A DNA stretch of 64,000 bases, taken from Diaporthe sp. PMI_573. Its lineage: Eukaryota; Ascomycota; Sordariomycetes; Diaporthales; Diaporthaceae. The notes under the pieces were generated by a model that was not told the origin of the DNA, did no database searches, and worked only from the letters and a program-made list of their open reading frames with translations. Of this stretch, positions 24,815-35,336 are shown one piece after another. Positions within the stretch are counted from its first letter, which is position 1, and every line of letters starts with the position of its first letter. The DNA lies in contig JAJTUP010000002.1 in assembly GCA_021399435.1 (NCBI GenBank), forward strand, positions 558,001 to 622,000. The letters are read 5' to 3'. The position numbers and the translations under genes are program-made.

Positions 24815-26403
24815 TTAAGAGCTCTCTTGCGCGAGACGCTTCAGACCAGCTTGAGCCTGCGCCACCCCGTCCGCGAAGCCGTTCTTTTCGCTAAGCTTAA
24901 TGCTCTGCTCGTACCGTCGACGAGCCTCTTGAACATCGCCACCCATGGCTGCAATCTCACCAAGATTGACAAGGGCCACAGCGCAGGCCTCGTCGCATTC
25001 AGGAGTTCGCTTCTCCCCAGTAGGTTCCTTCGCGTGCCGGTAGGCGTTCTTGGCCCATCTCTGTCCCGACTCCAGGTGATCCTTGCGCGTCCACTGCTCA
25101 GCCGAGCTGGGCTTTGAGGCGGCATCGCCCTCGCCAGGAACAATTCCCTCGAGTGTTTCGTAGGGTGCCTTCGGCGGATGCTGAGCAAAGGTAACGGCGA
25201 GGTTGTTCATGATGACAGCCATGTGGCACTGATCTTGGCAGAGCCTGAGTGCTTGGAAGAACAAGGGCAGCGCGAGGTCGAACTCCGACTTCCGTTCGTA
25301 GCTGTGGGCTAGGGATTCCAGTGCGCCGCCGATTTCTTCAGGTGTCATCCACGGTCCTTCGCCAGGTTTGACGCCCTCGGTAGATCTTCGACGGAATTCT
25401 CCTAGGGCAGTTTCGACAGCCCAGATCAGGCGCTCATGAGCCTTGTCCTGTTGTAGAACCTGCTCATGCGCATATAATTCTCCGAGCTTTGTGCTAATTC
25501 CAACCGACTTGCCCAGGATCCTGGTGCGCGAAGAGCGGAACCAATTGTCAAAGTCCTCTTGTGTGATAGTCTTCTCTGACTCGCCTTCTCCAACTTTCTT
25601 ACCAGGTCGAGGTGCCCGCGGGAGCTTCTCGGGTTCGGACTCGGCTAATTTTAGCCATTTCTGGTTCTCCGTCAAGACCAACTCCAACACATGGATCGCA
25701 TTCTCGACATTGCTGATCCTCTCGAGCCAAGCGGCAAGCTGAATTTTGATGCCGACCACCTCATCTGAAAATGGATCCAGACCATGCTCATTACATTGTT
25801 CAATAGCCAGCTTGTAGTATTTGAGAGCGAGCTTCGGGTCTTCGTAATAGTTACTGTAGTGGAGGGCACGTCGCAAGGATTTCGCGATTTCGGGTGGGTA
25901 TTTGGTGAATTGCGAGGAATTGAAGTAGGTGAAGTACATGTATACGACATATCCGATAACACCGGCTGCTCCGGCAAGCCTGGCTCAAATGTCAGTCGGG
26001 CGATAGAATCGGAGGGCAAGGGAGTAACTTGCAGTGCCAGCGCTAGAACGAGCTCTTCGGGGCTCTGGCGGAATAATGTCTTGAGGTTTTGCCCACGGAA
26101 GAGATTGGGTAGGCGCAATGCACTACGCAATATCTCTCCGAGTGAAGGCGGCGGGGGCGTTGCCTGAGACTGATTTCCATCCGGTGGTGGGCGGCCAGGC
26201 GGGGTGAAGGACGACTTGGATGCGTATCGCACTTGACGGCCAGGATTTGGCGTCTGGAGTAAGGTGTATCCGCTGACAAGCCCAGAGGGTCGCACACTGC
26301 TGAGCGTCCTGATTGTGTTCACTCGGAGAGGGGAGTGCCGTGGCTCGAGGACGGCGCGAAGCAACTCGCGCCGAGGAAGCTTCGCGCTGCGAATGGCAGA
26401 CAT
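24815..26403 (-). CDS. mitochondrial TPR protein, Mgr3-like (i-AAA protease adaptor type)
   Basis: Two exons, 26033-26403 and 24815-25979, give 511 residues. The intron (25980-26032) is of the GC-AG class: donor GCAAGT, branch CTGAC, acceptor CAG. It splits the membrane helix, and only this junction joins LVLALAL to LAGAAGVIGYVVYMYF in frame. The first 60 residues are Arg/Ser-rich and lack acidic residues (RSAKLPRRELLRAVLEPRH), as in a mitochondrial presequence. After the single membrane segment come helical repeats with TPR character, for example KLALKYYKLAIEQCNEHG (start approximate), SEFDLALPLFFQALRLC, MNNLAVTFAQHPP and EARRRYEQSIKLSEKNG. This layout matches fungal Mgr3-type inner-membrane proteins, which in yeast assist substrate delivery to the Yme1 protease. 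It is divergent from the Dap1-like gene. Family is fairly sure; exact function is inferred. Confidence 0.85.
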
Positions 26404-26863
26404 TGCCAGTTGTGGGGTATCCTTTCGATTCGCAGCCTTCGGGAGTTGTGGTTGGGTAGGCTCGGCATCGAGTTGGACGGTGCCCTTGATCTAATTTGTC
26501 GGGCGCTCAAAGATCTGTCTCGAGCTTCAACGCAAACTCACGAAGCTGCGAACATAGCTTTTCGTAGAGCTCTTTGCGTTCCGCTATGACGTGCATCCCA
26601 ACCCCTGCTCGCTGACTAAGTGTGTCTCTTCGTCACCTCCACTCAAGCTTCCGTGCTATCCACGACGGGGGAGGTGCCAATGAGGCCCCCACAACAGCGA
26701 ACTCCGAACTAACCGTCAACAAGCACGTATCACTATCTACAGGACAGTGTGTCTCGCAACAGCTTCAGCTTTCCCTTTTCACAATATAAACGTCGCTTTT
26801 ACGCCTCAGAAGGTCTGAAACAGCCTCTCCAGAGAACCGGAAGAAAATCATCGAATCAACAAG
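26404..26863. promoter_or_regulatory. divergent promoter between the TPR and Dap1-like genes
   Basis: The two start codons face away from each other across 460 bp, so both promoters must share this interval. A pyrimidine-rich stretch and an adenine-rich leader (agaaaatcatcgaatcaacaag) precede the plus-strand ATG. No specific factor site is claimed. Confidence 0.6.
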
Positions 26864-27606
26864 ATGCCGGACTTTAAGCCCAAGACCGCTGTGAACCTGG
26901 CCCCTCCCAAGGACGACCCTATTTCTCTGGAGGAGCTTGCCAAAGCTGATGGTAAGAATGATCTTGTTGCAGTTTGAACTTCAATGTTTAATCCTATACC
27001 TGAATTCGACTCGTTGGCTCTGGCTGGGTGCTTTTCATATATTGACGATCAATATGTTCCGGATGCTCGGCTGGGTGACAGTCTCAATTCCAGAGTCCAT
27101 GATTGCTGACCAGTCTTCACAGGCAAGGAGGGGGCAAGATGCTACGTCGCAATCAAGGTATGAATCCTCGTCCACGAGACTGTGTTCTACGCCCAGGTTC
27201 TCACTCGTTGCAGGGAAAGGTATATGATGTGACCGGCAACAAGATGTACCAACCCGGGAACTCATACAACGGTAAGCCCACCCACGCTTCATGTAATCCC
27301 CATAAAAGCCGGCCTTGCTATCCCTCTTCCCGGCTTGCCCTCTCCAGCCGGTTTCATGAGTGCTGACGTGCAATTGCCGATAAAGTCTTCGCCGGCAAGG
27401 ACGCCTCCCGGGCGCTCGCGAAGACCTCCACCAGCGCCGAGGACGTCTTGCCAGAGTGGAAGGACCTGAGTGACAAGGAGAAGGGGACGCTCAACGACTG
27501 GGTCAAGTTCTTCTCGAACAGGTACAACGTCGTCGGCACCGTCGAGGGCGCCACGAATTTCGAAGACGAGCAGCCTGCCGAGGCCGCCGCCGCATCCTCG
27601 AGCTAG
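26864..27606 (+). CDS. DAP1: cytochrome b5-fold haem protein of the MAPR/Dap1 family
   Basis: Four exons (26864-26951, 27123-27157, 27214-27271, 27386-27606) give 133 residues. Introns have GTAAGA, GTATGA and GTAAGC donors, and all phases agree. The fold is recognised from CYVAIKGKVYDVTGNKMYQP followed by GNSYNVFAGKDASRALAK. The Tyr in KVYDVT corresponds to the axial haem-ligand Tyr of membrane-associated progesterone receptor proteins, and the FAGKDASR box is their hallmark. Bona fide cytochrome b5 uses two His ligands, which are absent here. In yeast, Dap1 supports the sterol 14-alpha-demethylase Erg11 and other P450s. No N-terminal membrane segment is seen, so this is a short form. The C-terminal tail is acidic/Ala-rich. 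Call is strong. Confidence 0.92.
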
Positions 27607-28704
27607 GCACGGGGGGCGTCATTGCGCGCGCCGGGTGGCTGCCAGTGAGCGAGAAGGGTGGCGGTTTCGAAGTGCGATCTGTGGTTGTATCATGGGCCTC
27701 CTTTGTGTCTTTAGCCGAGCGCGCCTTGCCGGCGATGCGATGCCCCGTCGCCCCGGCAGATAACTCGGGCGCACGGGAAGCTCATTGGGATACACCAGAT
27801 TCTCTAGCAGGGGCCCTAGCAGCAAGGGGCCTGGAATTCATTCAAGCGGTTAGCCACATGCCATGTCTGCCTGCCAGCCGTTTTCCACAAGTGTGTCGTT
27901 TCGAGCCGGGCCGGCTGCCGCCGTGCGTCTCCGAGCAGGCTCCCGCGTGCTTTGTACCTTGCCCTTATCAGTGCGGGCGCAGATGCCGGTTTCCAACGTC
28001 GCCCTTACCTGTGCTGCGCTGCCGCACAAGACGGTGGCGGAGCTTTCTCACCCCGGAGCTTCCTTCGTCCCACAATGCTTGCTTCTGCGGGCGCAAGGAT
28101 CTGGATCGGTGCAAGACATGTGAAGCATATGTATCCCTGTGTGTGATTTTGATTGTTGGCTTCCATCGAGATGACGAGCTTGCCGCTGATGAAGACTTGT
28201 CTTGAGACTTCTGTGACAGCATCATGCCGCGCAATGGACAGCCACCGACCAGAGCTCGAAGCGTTTCATAGGTATTGTCTCACCAAGCATCATCAATGCC
28301 TTGGCCGGTCTAAGGAGAATTTCAGTCACATGAGTCCTGCATGAAGTGGCTCGGGAGATTCTCACGGTGGACTGTTGCACCATCAAAAGGTCCAGGACGT
28401 CGTAAAACAGACTTTTGATTGACCGGGGTAAGCAATTTTCCAGGATGGAGATGACAAGCCTATTTACACAAAGCTAGAGGATCGCGATATGTAACCCTAG
28501 GTAACCTCATTCTGATGGGGCCATTCTGCCAGGGGGAATGTCCAGCATCCGCAGACAGGAGAAACCTCTGTCTGTACTTGGCCCGAGATGATCTCGAGTG
28601 CAACCTGATGAGCCAAAGAAAGTCCTCCCAGCGGTCATCCGGCCCACAGCCCAAACACACCAATGACAAACAACACAACGTCGGAGCTACCGGGGCCGCT
28701 GTCC
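27607..28704. other. intergenic spacer
   Basis: The 3' flanks of the convergent Dap1-like gene and small Cys-rich gene lie here. Open frames are short and without a domain. Nothing else is supported. Confidence 0.55.
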
Positions 28705-29079
28705 TTACCCGTGCGGCTCCTCATCGACGTCGTTGGCCTGTGAATGTGCAGACTCATCAACTTTCTGAAACTCGTCCAGCGTCTCGCGGCCTGTACAGCA
28801 AGCCAACCACGCCAAAAAGAAAGAGAAAAAGAAGAGACAAAGGAGTATGGCGGTAGTTCACTCACTGGGTTCCTGCCCATAGGGCTGGTGTGCTCGCGAA
28901 GATGTCCTGTTGTTCCTCTGGCTGCATTTGTCGCAGATCTCGGGCACTTCCCAGACCTTCTTGAGGACCTGCACACCGAAGCACTGGTGGTTGGGGTCGT
29001 TGCGGGCGAAATGGCAGTAGCTCTTGCGCTTGGTGTAGGAGCAGGAGCAGCCGAAGATGAACTCTTCCCAGTCGCACAT
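28705..29079 (-). CDS. small Cys-rich fungal protein of unknown function
   Basis: Two exons, 28866-29079 and 28705-28790, separated by a 75-nt intron (GTGAGT donor, TACAG acceptor), give 99 residues. The stop TAA lies directly behind EEPHG. The N-terminal half is compact and Cys/aromatic-rich: MCDWEEFIFGCSCSYTKRKS, then YCHFARNDPNHQCFGVQVL and PEICDKCSQR. The seven cysteines, including CSC and CDKC pairs, suggest a small zinc-binding unit. There is no signal peptide. The C-terminal half is polar and acidic. The opening motif resembles a recurrent class of short uncharacterised ascomycete proteins known to me by pattern only. Function is unknown; the splice phase and Cys spacing argue that the gene is real. 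Confidence 0.65.
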
Positions 29080-32000
29080 TGTGGCGTGATTTGTCTTCCA
29101 GGAAGTGATCTATTGGGTGTTGATTCTGCCAGCACTGGTCAGCCGATCAAGCTTCGTGGATGTGTCACTGATGGACCAGCAGCTGGGGAGGGGAGTTTAC
29201 TGGGACCGTACGATCAAGCACTGCCTCTGTGTCTCGCCGTTGAGTTCAATGCCAGAATGATGTGTTTGAGTAATTCAAGGTGATCAGAGTGTCCAGACTG
29301 GGTATTGGTGACCGCTCGGAGATTTTGAGTATTTTTATTTCCCCACGTGAACCACGAGGCACAGATGCCCCTTCGGCCTCACCGAGTAACCGCAGTCCCT
29401 TTATAGAGCTCCACGACCCTCTCGAGACCGTTTGTATGGGCTCAGAGTCTGAGGGGCGGGCAAGTTCAAGCAAACTTGCGCGCTTCTGCCAGCACGGCAG
29501 CAGCGCACTGTGATGCTGTGTCTAGTGTTCGTCGGGACTTCGCACATAAGAACTTCAAGTCACCACATATGCAGTCGATTTGTCACTTGTCATGTCGTTT
29601 GATGCCCACCTTGTGGGCCGGAGCTAATTCCGGCACAAGTTTGTATGGTCGGCTCTTCCGGGGAAGCAGCCTGTGAAGTGACAGCAGCGGCAGGAAGAAT
29701 GGTACAACCACATGGCATGAGGATCGTCAGGAAGACGTGGCATGGGCACTAACCTCGCAACCACGTGGGAAGGTGCTGAGCCATTACGATGTTAACGGCG
29801 AGTGCGGCATCCAATATTTTGTTGTAATACTTGTACCAATACCCGCTGTTAACGAAGCAAGTACAGAGGATATCATGAAACAAGTGCCTCGCCTGGGAGC
29901 AGATGCCAGCACCAGAGATTTCTGTTTGAGGAAAGGCCGTAGACGTCACTTGAGCTGCATACAGCTCCGCCCAAGTCGACCTTGGTAGGTCATGCAAGCC
30001 AAGAGGGGCAAGCAAACAAACAAAGTAGAATGGTAGCGATCTTGTACCTGAGTGGTCTTCTGCTCAGTACATTCCGGTACACTTTCACATGAAGCTTAGT
30101 CTGTCCATCGCATGGACGGCCCTCATCGATAGGCATTGCAAAAGAAAAGCATATCGTACCAGTCTGCACTGGGTAACATGCAGACACATTGGGAAGTGCA
30201 GCTTTCCGTGCCGCTCATTCCAGAATATTCTCCTATAGGCATGCTGCAGGTTCAAATCATCTAGAACTTCTGACAAGTGACACAATCTAGCCAGATTCTC
30301 AACCGGTGCTTTCTGTCGGGCTACCCGAGGCAAGCTTCCCTGCGAGGCAGGCTGCAGCTTTAGGAAAGGGCAGTTGTACCATCTGCGTGAATCAAGGTCC
30401 AGCACAGCCGTGTTTAGTGACGATCCTACTTGAGCCTGGAAGCCTCGAGGGAAACCGCCCAACCAGAGGCTATGAACACCGGCGCAGAGATCCATGACGA
30501 GACTTCTCTGATATGTCACGTTGCCCAATGCTACCTGATCAGAATACAGTCTAGGAAGCTGCAGGATATTCATCCGCTTGGCTGAAAGTGCTGCAGTCAT
30601 CCGGGAAATACACTCCGCATCCCTTGGTGCAGCGCAAGTGACTTCCCTCTCTCTGAGACATCCATGATGCTATTCAGAACAGAATGGACACTTTGAGCGA
30701 TAAGCGAAGACGGCGGACGACCGGTTGAGATGCCGCCAGCCAGGCCTGCATCTCGCTTGGCCTGGCTGGCTAGTTGATTGTCCCAAGTCTCCAGCCGGTG
30801 TATGACCGTTTCAGGTGAGGTTGTGTGAATGAATGATGCGGCCAAGAGGGGAGCCACTGGAGATTCCGAATCTTTTGGCAGTGCCGTGAAGGGATAGACA
30901 CCAGCGAGCGCGTGGGCAGGTGAACAAGAGAATAATGGCGCCAACGTGCGGGAGAGGGCCGACCCGCAAACCTGGAATGGGATGCTCGCTTATCTTGGTC
31001 ACAAGGGACGACAGATGTTTGGGTCTAAGGCCCTGGCCGCGGATGATGGAAGGGACATGCACATCGATCCGAAAGGGGCAGCGGGGGGACAAGGAGGTGC
31101 GGCCCTCGACTTGTTCCCGTGCAAGTCACGTCGAGACGAGGGACGCCCGCAATTCATGAGGCCCAGACCGTGGATGCGATTGTTACTGCGGTCGTCGTGA
31201 AGAGACGGTGGCAGACATTGAATTGGCAAGAATCTCCTCATGATGCAGATTTAAATGTTGTAAATATCAAATGTCGAATGCTGAAGGTCGGACTGTGTCG
31301 ACGTCTTGAACACGAAGGCACGTGATTTGGCCCGTTTGTCTTGCCTCTTTCCCTTGGACACTCTGCTACAGAAGACATCAGTTCTCATGTTGTGTTGTGT
31401 TGCCGTTGACTTGGCAGGACCGAGTGGCAGGGTGGGCAGGGACTAGGCTGCCTAAGGGTTGGTTTTGTGCCGCGTTTCTTCAGCGCCTTCCCATTGGATT
31501 GCAGGCTGCAGGTGGTGCTGCAATCAGGAAAGGGCGCGCCCAAAGGACTGCGAAAGTGAGGCGAACAAGCGACCGGCAGACCGGAAGGTGGCTTGGGTTT
31601 GGTTGCCTTGCCTCGCAGCGACAGACTCTCCAACACTGCCACCGACCACTGACACGCCCGCCCGCCCGCCCGCCCGCCTGTCTTCCCTTCATTCTCTCAT
31701 TCTGATGAGATGGCTCAGACAACGCAGCCCGTCATCTCGTGACTTATCTCACCGGCCAGACGGACGCCAGGCCCCTGGCGTCGGAATCGACATCTCCCGC
31801 GAATAGAGGAAATGTTGAAGGATCACCAAGCGTAACCTGCCAGAGAAAGCGACCCTTGGTTGTTGGTCCCAGGACAGACAGCATACCACAGGAGTAGGTA
31901 GTCAGTCCATCTGCGATCTCATACGCGCAGGTTCGCCTGGTTCGCCTGTGGTCCGCCCAGTCCGCCCTGTCCGCCTCCAGGCAATCGACGGACCGCCATT

Positions 32001-32373
32001 TCCAGTATCCTGCCTCGCCCTCGCCCTCGCCCTCGCCCATTGTGCATCAACGGTTTCCCCAACCAGCCGGTAATAGCCTGCATCCAGTGCCCGTCTAAGT
32101 CCGAGCACGCCGCCGTGTACGCTCTCGCGGCCTCTCATCCCATCCAGAATCACTTATCTGGGGTTGCTGGCGTCCACCCTCTTCTGCCTTGACCACCCTC
32201 CCTCTGACGCCTGCAGTTCGCCTCCCATTCCCTGCCGGCCCAGCAGCGGCCCTGTTCGTCTGAGGACTGCATTTGTCCTAGCCAGACCCTCGAGGCAATA
32301 CAGCACCAACATATGTGCCTCCTCTCCGACGTCATCTTTCGCCGAGGGCACACTTTGATGCTATCGTAGCACC
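29080..32373. other. intergenic region, promoter side of the C2H2 gene
   Basis: About 3.3 kb with no frame of convincing coding quality. Simple repeats near the right end (cgcc units at 31655-31678, tcgccc units at 32015-32038) and C/T-rich sequence up to 32370 look like a promoter and leader of the plus-strand zinc-finger gene. Confidence 0.5.
31655..31678. repeat. tetranucleotide repeat (cgcc)6
   Basis: Six exact cgcc units lie about 0.7 kb upstream of the C2H2 gene. No further role is seen. Confidence 0.85.
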
Positions 32374-35336
32374 ATGGCCGAACGGACTTCGTTTCCCATC
32401 CCGGAGCAACGCTCAGCTTCGGTATGCTGCCTACCCTGCCGTCTTGTAGTTCCATCCGTTCTAACCTCCCGCCCGGTCAGGCATTTATGCTCTCTACCTC
32501 CTCGTTCAATGCCCAGATAGACGGGCGTCCGCGGCCCCTTGAGCCCGATCTGAGCAACTCTGGGATGGCTTTGCCCACCACGATTCCCAATTTCATGGAT
32601 ACTCTTGGTGATCTGCAAACACAAGGTATCAGTCGGAATCCTCAATCAGCTGAGACCTATGTGCGGCCTGCAACACGCAACCCAATCCTAGATTGGTATA
32701 CCTCCCAGGAGAAACCATGGGACCCTATCCAGGGACGAGCTGCACCACTCGCCCGATCTGGAGACTTCCGAGGTGGGAAACTGAATTACCACCGCCTGAG
32801 TGGACCCGCCTATTCCGGCTACCGAGAAAACCATGTGCCGTCTGAATGCGAGACAACCGGACCAGGCGCGCTGCCGTCGGACTCTGGTTACCACAGCAGA
32901 GCCACGCAAAGCGTCTTCAACGGGTCTACCTGTGGGGATGCCGACCGCAGTGGTGAAAATGGGAGCATCTCGAGCCATCTGGCCGGCCTCCAGGTAGATC
33001 GCCCGCCATTCTCTGCAGAGTCCTGGGGACAGGCATCCGTGCAGACGACTCCATTGCCTTTTGGTGTAGAAATCAGTACTCTGGTTTGCCCAACATGTCA
33101 CCAAAAGGTCAGAACCAAGTCTGAATTGAAGTATGTCCTCCCAAGCTACACATTGCCCGTTTCGACAACTCTTCATGCTAAGAAACACCTCAAGGAAGCA
33201 CAAGCAAAAACATGAGAAGCCCCACCGCTGCGACGTCGACGGCTGCACACGTGTCGAGGGCTTCAGCACGCCGAACGACGTCGATCGGCACAAAAGAAGC
33301 TGCCACCCCGACCAGCGTGCCAATGGCAAATGCTACAGATGCGTCGTTCCGGGTTGCCGCAAGAAGGAAAAGAAATGGCCTCGGGCAGACAATTTCAGGC
33401 AGCATCTGAAGAGAGTCCACAACGTGCTCGCTCGGGATGATGATCTCGAGGAATATGTGTACAAGTGAGCCGCTATACGGGCCCCTCTCTTCCGCGATAC
33501 CATGGCTAACCGTATCGAAAAGAGAAATTGTTTCACCTGGCCCTGACCTCGCTGGCCTGGGATCCGTAGGGGACGACCTGCGCGTGAATGCTCCCCACTC
33601 CGACAACTGGCCAGGTTATATGCAAGCAATTCAGGAGCAAGCACCGAGGTATTCAAGCAATCTAGGCTACCCAGGTCCGCAGATGGACCAATACCAGGAT
33701 GGAAGCATCACACACCAGCAGCTTCACCCGATAGCGTCTAATGCCACTGAGCACCAGCTACCTCATGCTGCTATACAAATTCCTTCGGCCAACCCAGCAG
33801 ATGGAAGCGCCCCCCTACAGATTCAAAACTCGCAGTCACAGCAGCAAGAGCAGCAAGCCCTAGAGGATATCCATGATTCCGGATCTGACGAGCAGTTCAA
33901 TGAATCGGACTACTTGAACGACGAATCCACGAATGAGAGCGAGTTGTGTGATGAAGAAGTGCCTACTGCCATGGTCGACATACCAATGTCGGATATCAAG
34001 CATTCCGGACACAGCCCTGACGACAAAGCACAGACCGCTGGGGACGACAGCGATTCAACATCAGGCGAATCAGAGAGCGCGGACGCTCAAGAATATCCGG
34101 CCAGGCCCGAGAATGGCGAAACACTAGACGCCGTGTCCCTAGCCACGGTGACAGCACCAAGTGCCCGTGACCGGCGAGCGCTTGACGAGGCAGCCAACAC
34201 CACGCCAGCAGAGTATCCGACTGTGCCAGAGCCATCCTTGGAGGGATCAAGCATTGTCCACGACAGGCATCAAGCGTCTGAGTTGATAAAGGCCTGGGAG
34301 CATCAGGGAACTCTGGCGGACCTTCTGGGAGAGCTTGGCTACCAGAAACCGAGGCAACCTGACAGAACGCTCTTGACGACCCACCCAGTTGCCAGTGTCG
34401 CCAGTGACAGTAGTCAGGTGGTGTGCGACGAGCCGAACTGTGGCAAACTCTTTCCAAGGCCGTGTGAACTCAAGTAAGCCTGACCTACCATTCTCGATTC
34501 GTACCTCGCTAACTCCTGCCCAAGGAAGCATAAGAAAAGACACGAAAAGCCGTACGGCTGCACTTTTCCACAATGCACGAAGCGATTCGGTAGCAAGAAC
34601 GACTGGAAGCGCCACGAGAACAGCCAACATTGCCAATTCGAGTTGTGGAAATGCAACGAGCCAAGCCGACTCGATCCAAAGGAAAGCTGTGGCAAGGCCT
34701 GCCACCGTCGCGAACAGTTCAAGGCACACGTATCCAAAGAGCATGGAATATCGGACCCAGCTGAGATTGAGCGCAGGCTTGTTTATTGCCGGGTCGGGCG
34801 CGACTGGGACAGCAGGTTCTGGTGCGGCTTCTGCAAAGCCATCGTAGAGACAAAGGGAAGGGGCCTCAAGGCCGGAACTGAGCGCTTCAACCATATCGAT
34901 GATCACTACTCGGGCCGCATTGCTCCCAGAATGGGTATATCCGAGTGGAAGAGCGTGGACCCGGATCTATCGGCGAGAGGCCTAACCTCGCCTGGCTCCG
35001 ACCGCGGCAATCTCAAGGGGTCGTCCCAAGCACCGTCCCCTTCTTCGGCTGGCCCTGGAAACGGCCGCAAGAGAGATGCCTTAGCACAGCAAACAAGCCC
35101 TCGGAAACGACCAAAGGTTGCGGTTGAGACGCTCTGGTTTTGCGTATGTACTCATCCGTTCACATTTCCTATCTTGATGCTGACCTCATCTCTGTGTCTA
35201 GTGTCACTGTGGCAATCCGTCACTCACCAGCACTACTGCAATTTGTTTCATGGATCACTGTGACGACCATCAGAAATGCAGCAATTGCAGGGTCCACGTT
35301 CTTCCCCCAGAGCAACGAGTCCACGAGTATGAGTAG
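32374..35336 (+). CDS. large C2H2 zinc-finger protein with two finger clusters
   Basis: Six exons (32374-32421, 32481-33130, 33195-33464, 33523-34473, 34525-35143, 35202-35336) give 890 residues, all phases consistent. The N-terminal 220 residues are polar. Cluster 1 starts with LVCPTCHQKV, then KHKQKHEKPHRCDVDGCTR and CYRCVVPGCRKK with its HLKRVH. A Gln/Ser/acidic linker of about 300 residues follows. Cluster 2 has VVCDEPNCGKLF, then KHKKRHEKPYGCTFPQCTKR (RFGSKNDWKRHENSQH), a WKC...HVSKEH finger and FWCGFCKAI. The last exon carries further Cys/His pairs (CHCGNP, HCDDHQKCSNC). A basic patch (SPRKRPKVA) may be a nuclear signal. It is probably a nuclear regulator. Introns 2 and 4 cut equivalent positions of the two finger units, suggesting internal duplication. 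Confidence 0.88.

Noticed and set aside
30085..30600. 171-codon minus-strand frame
   Set aside because: It looks protein-like in composition but shows no motif, splice partners or bias, so it is not called.
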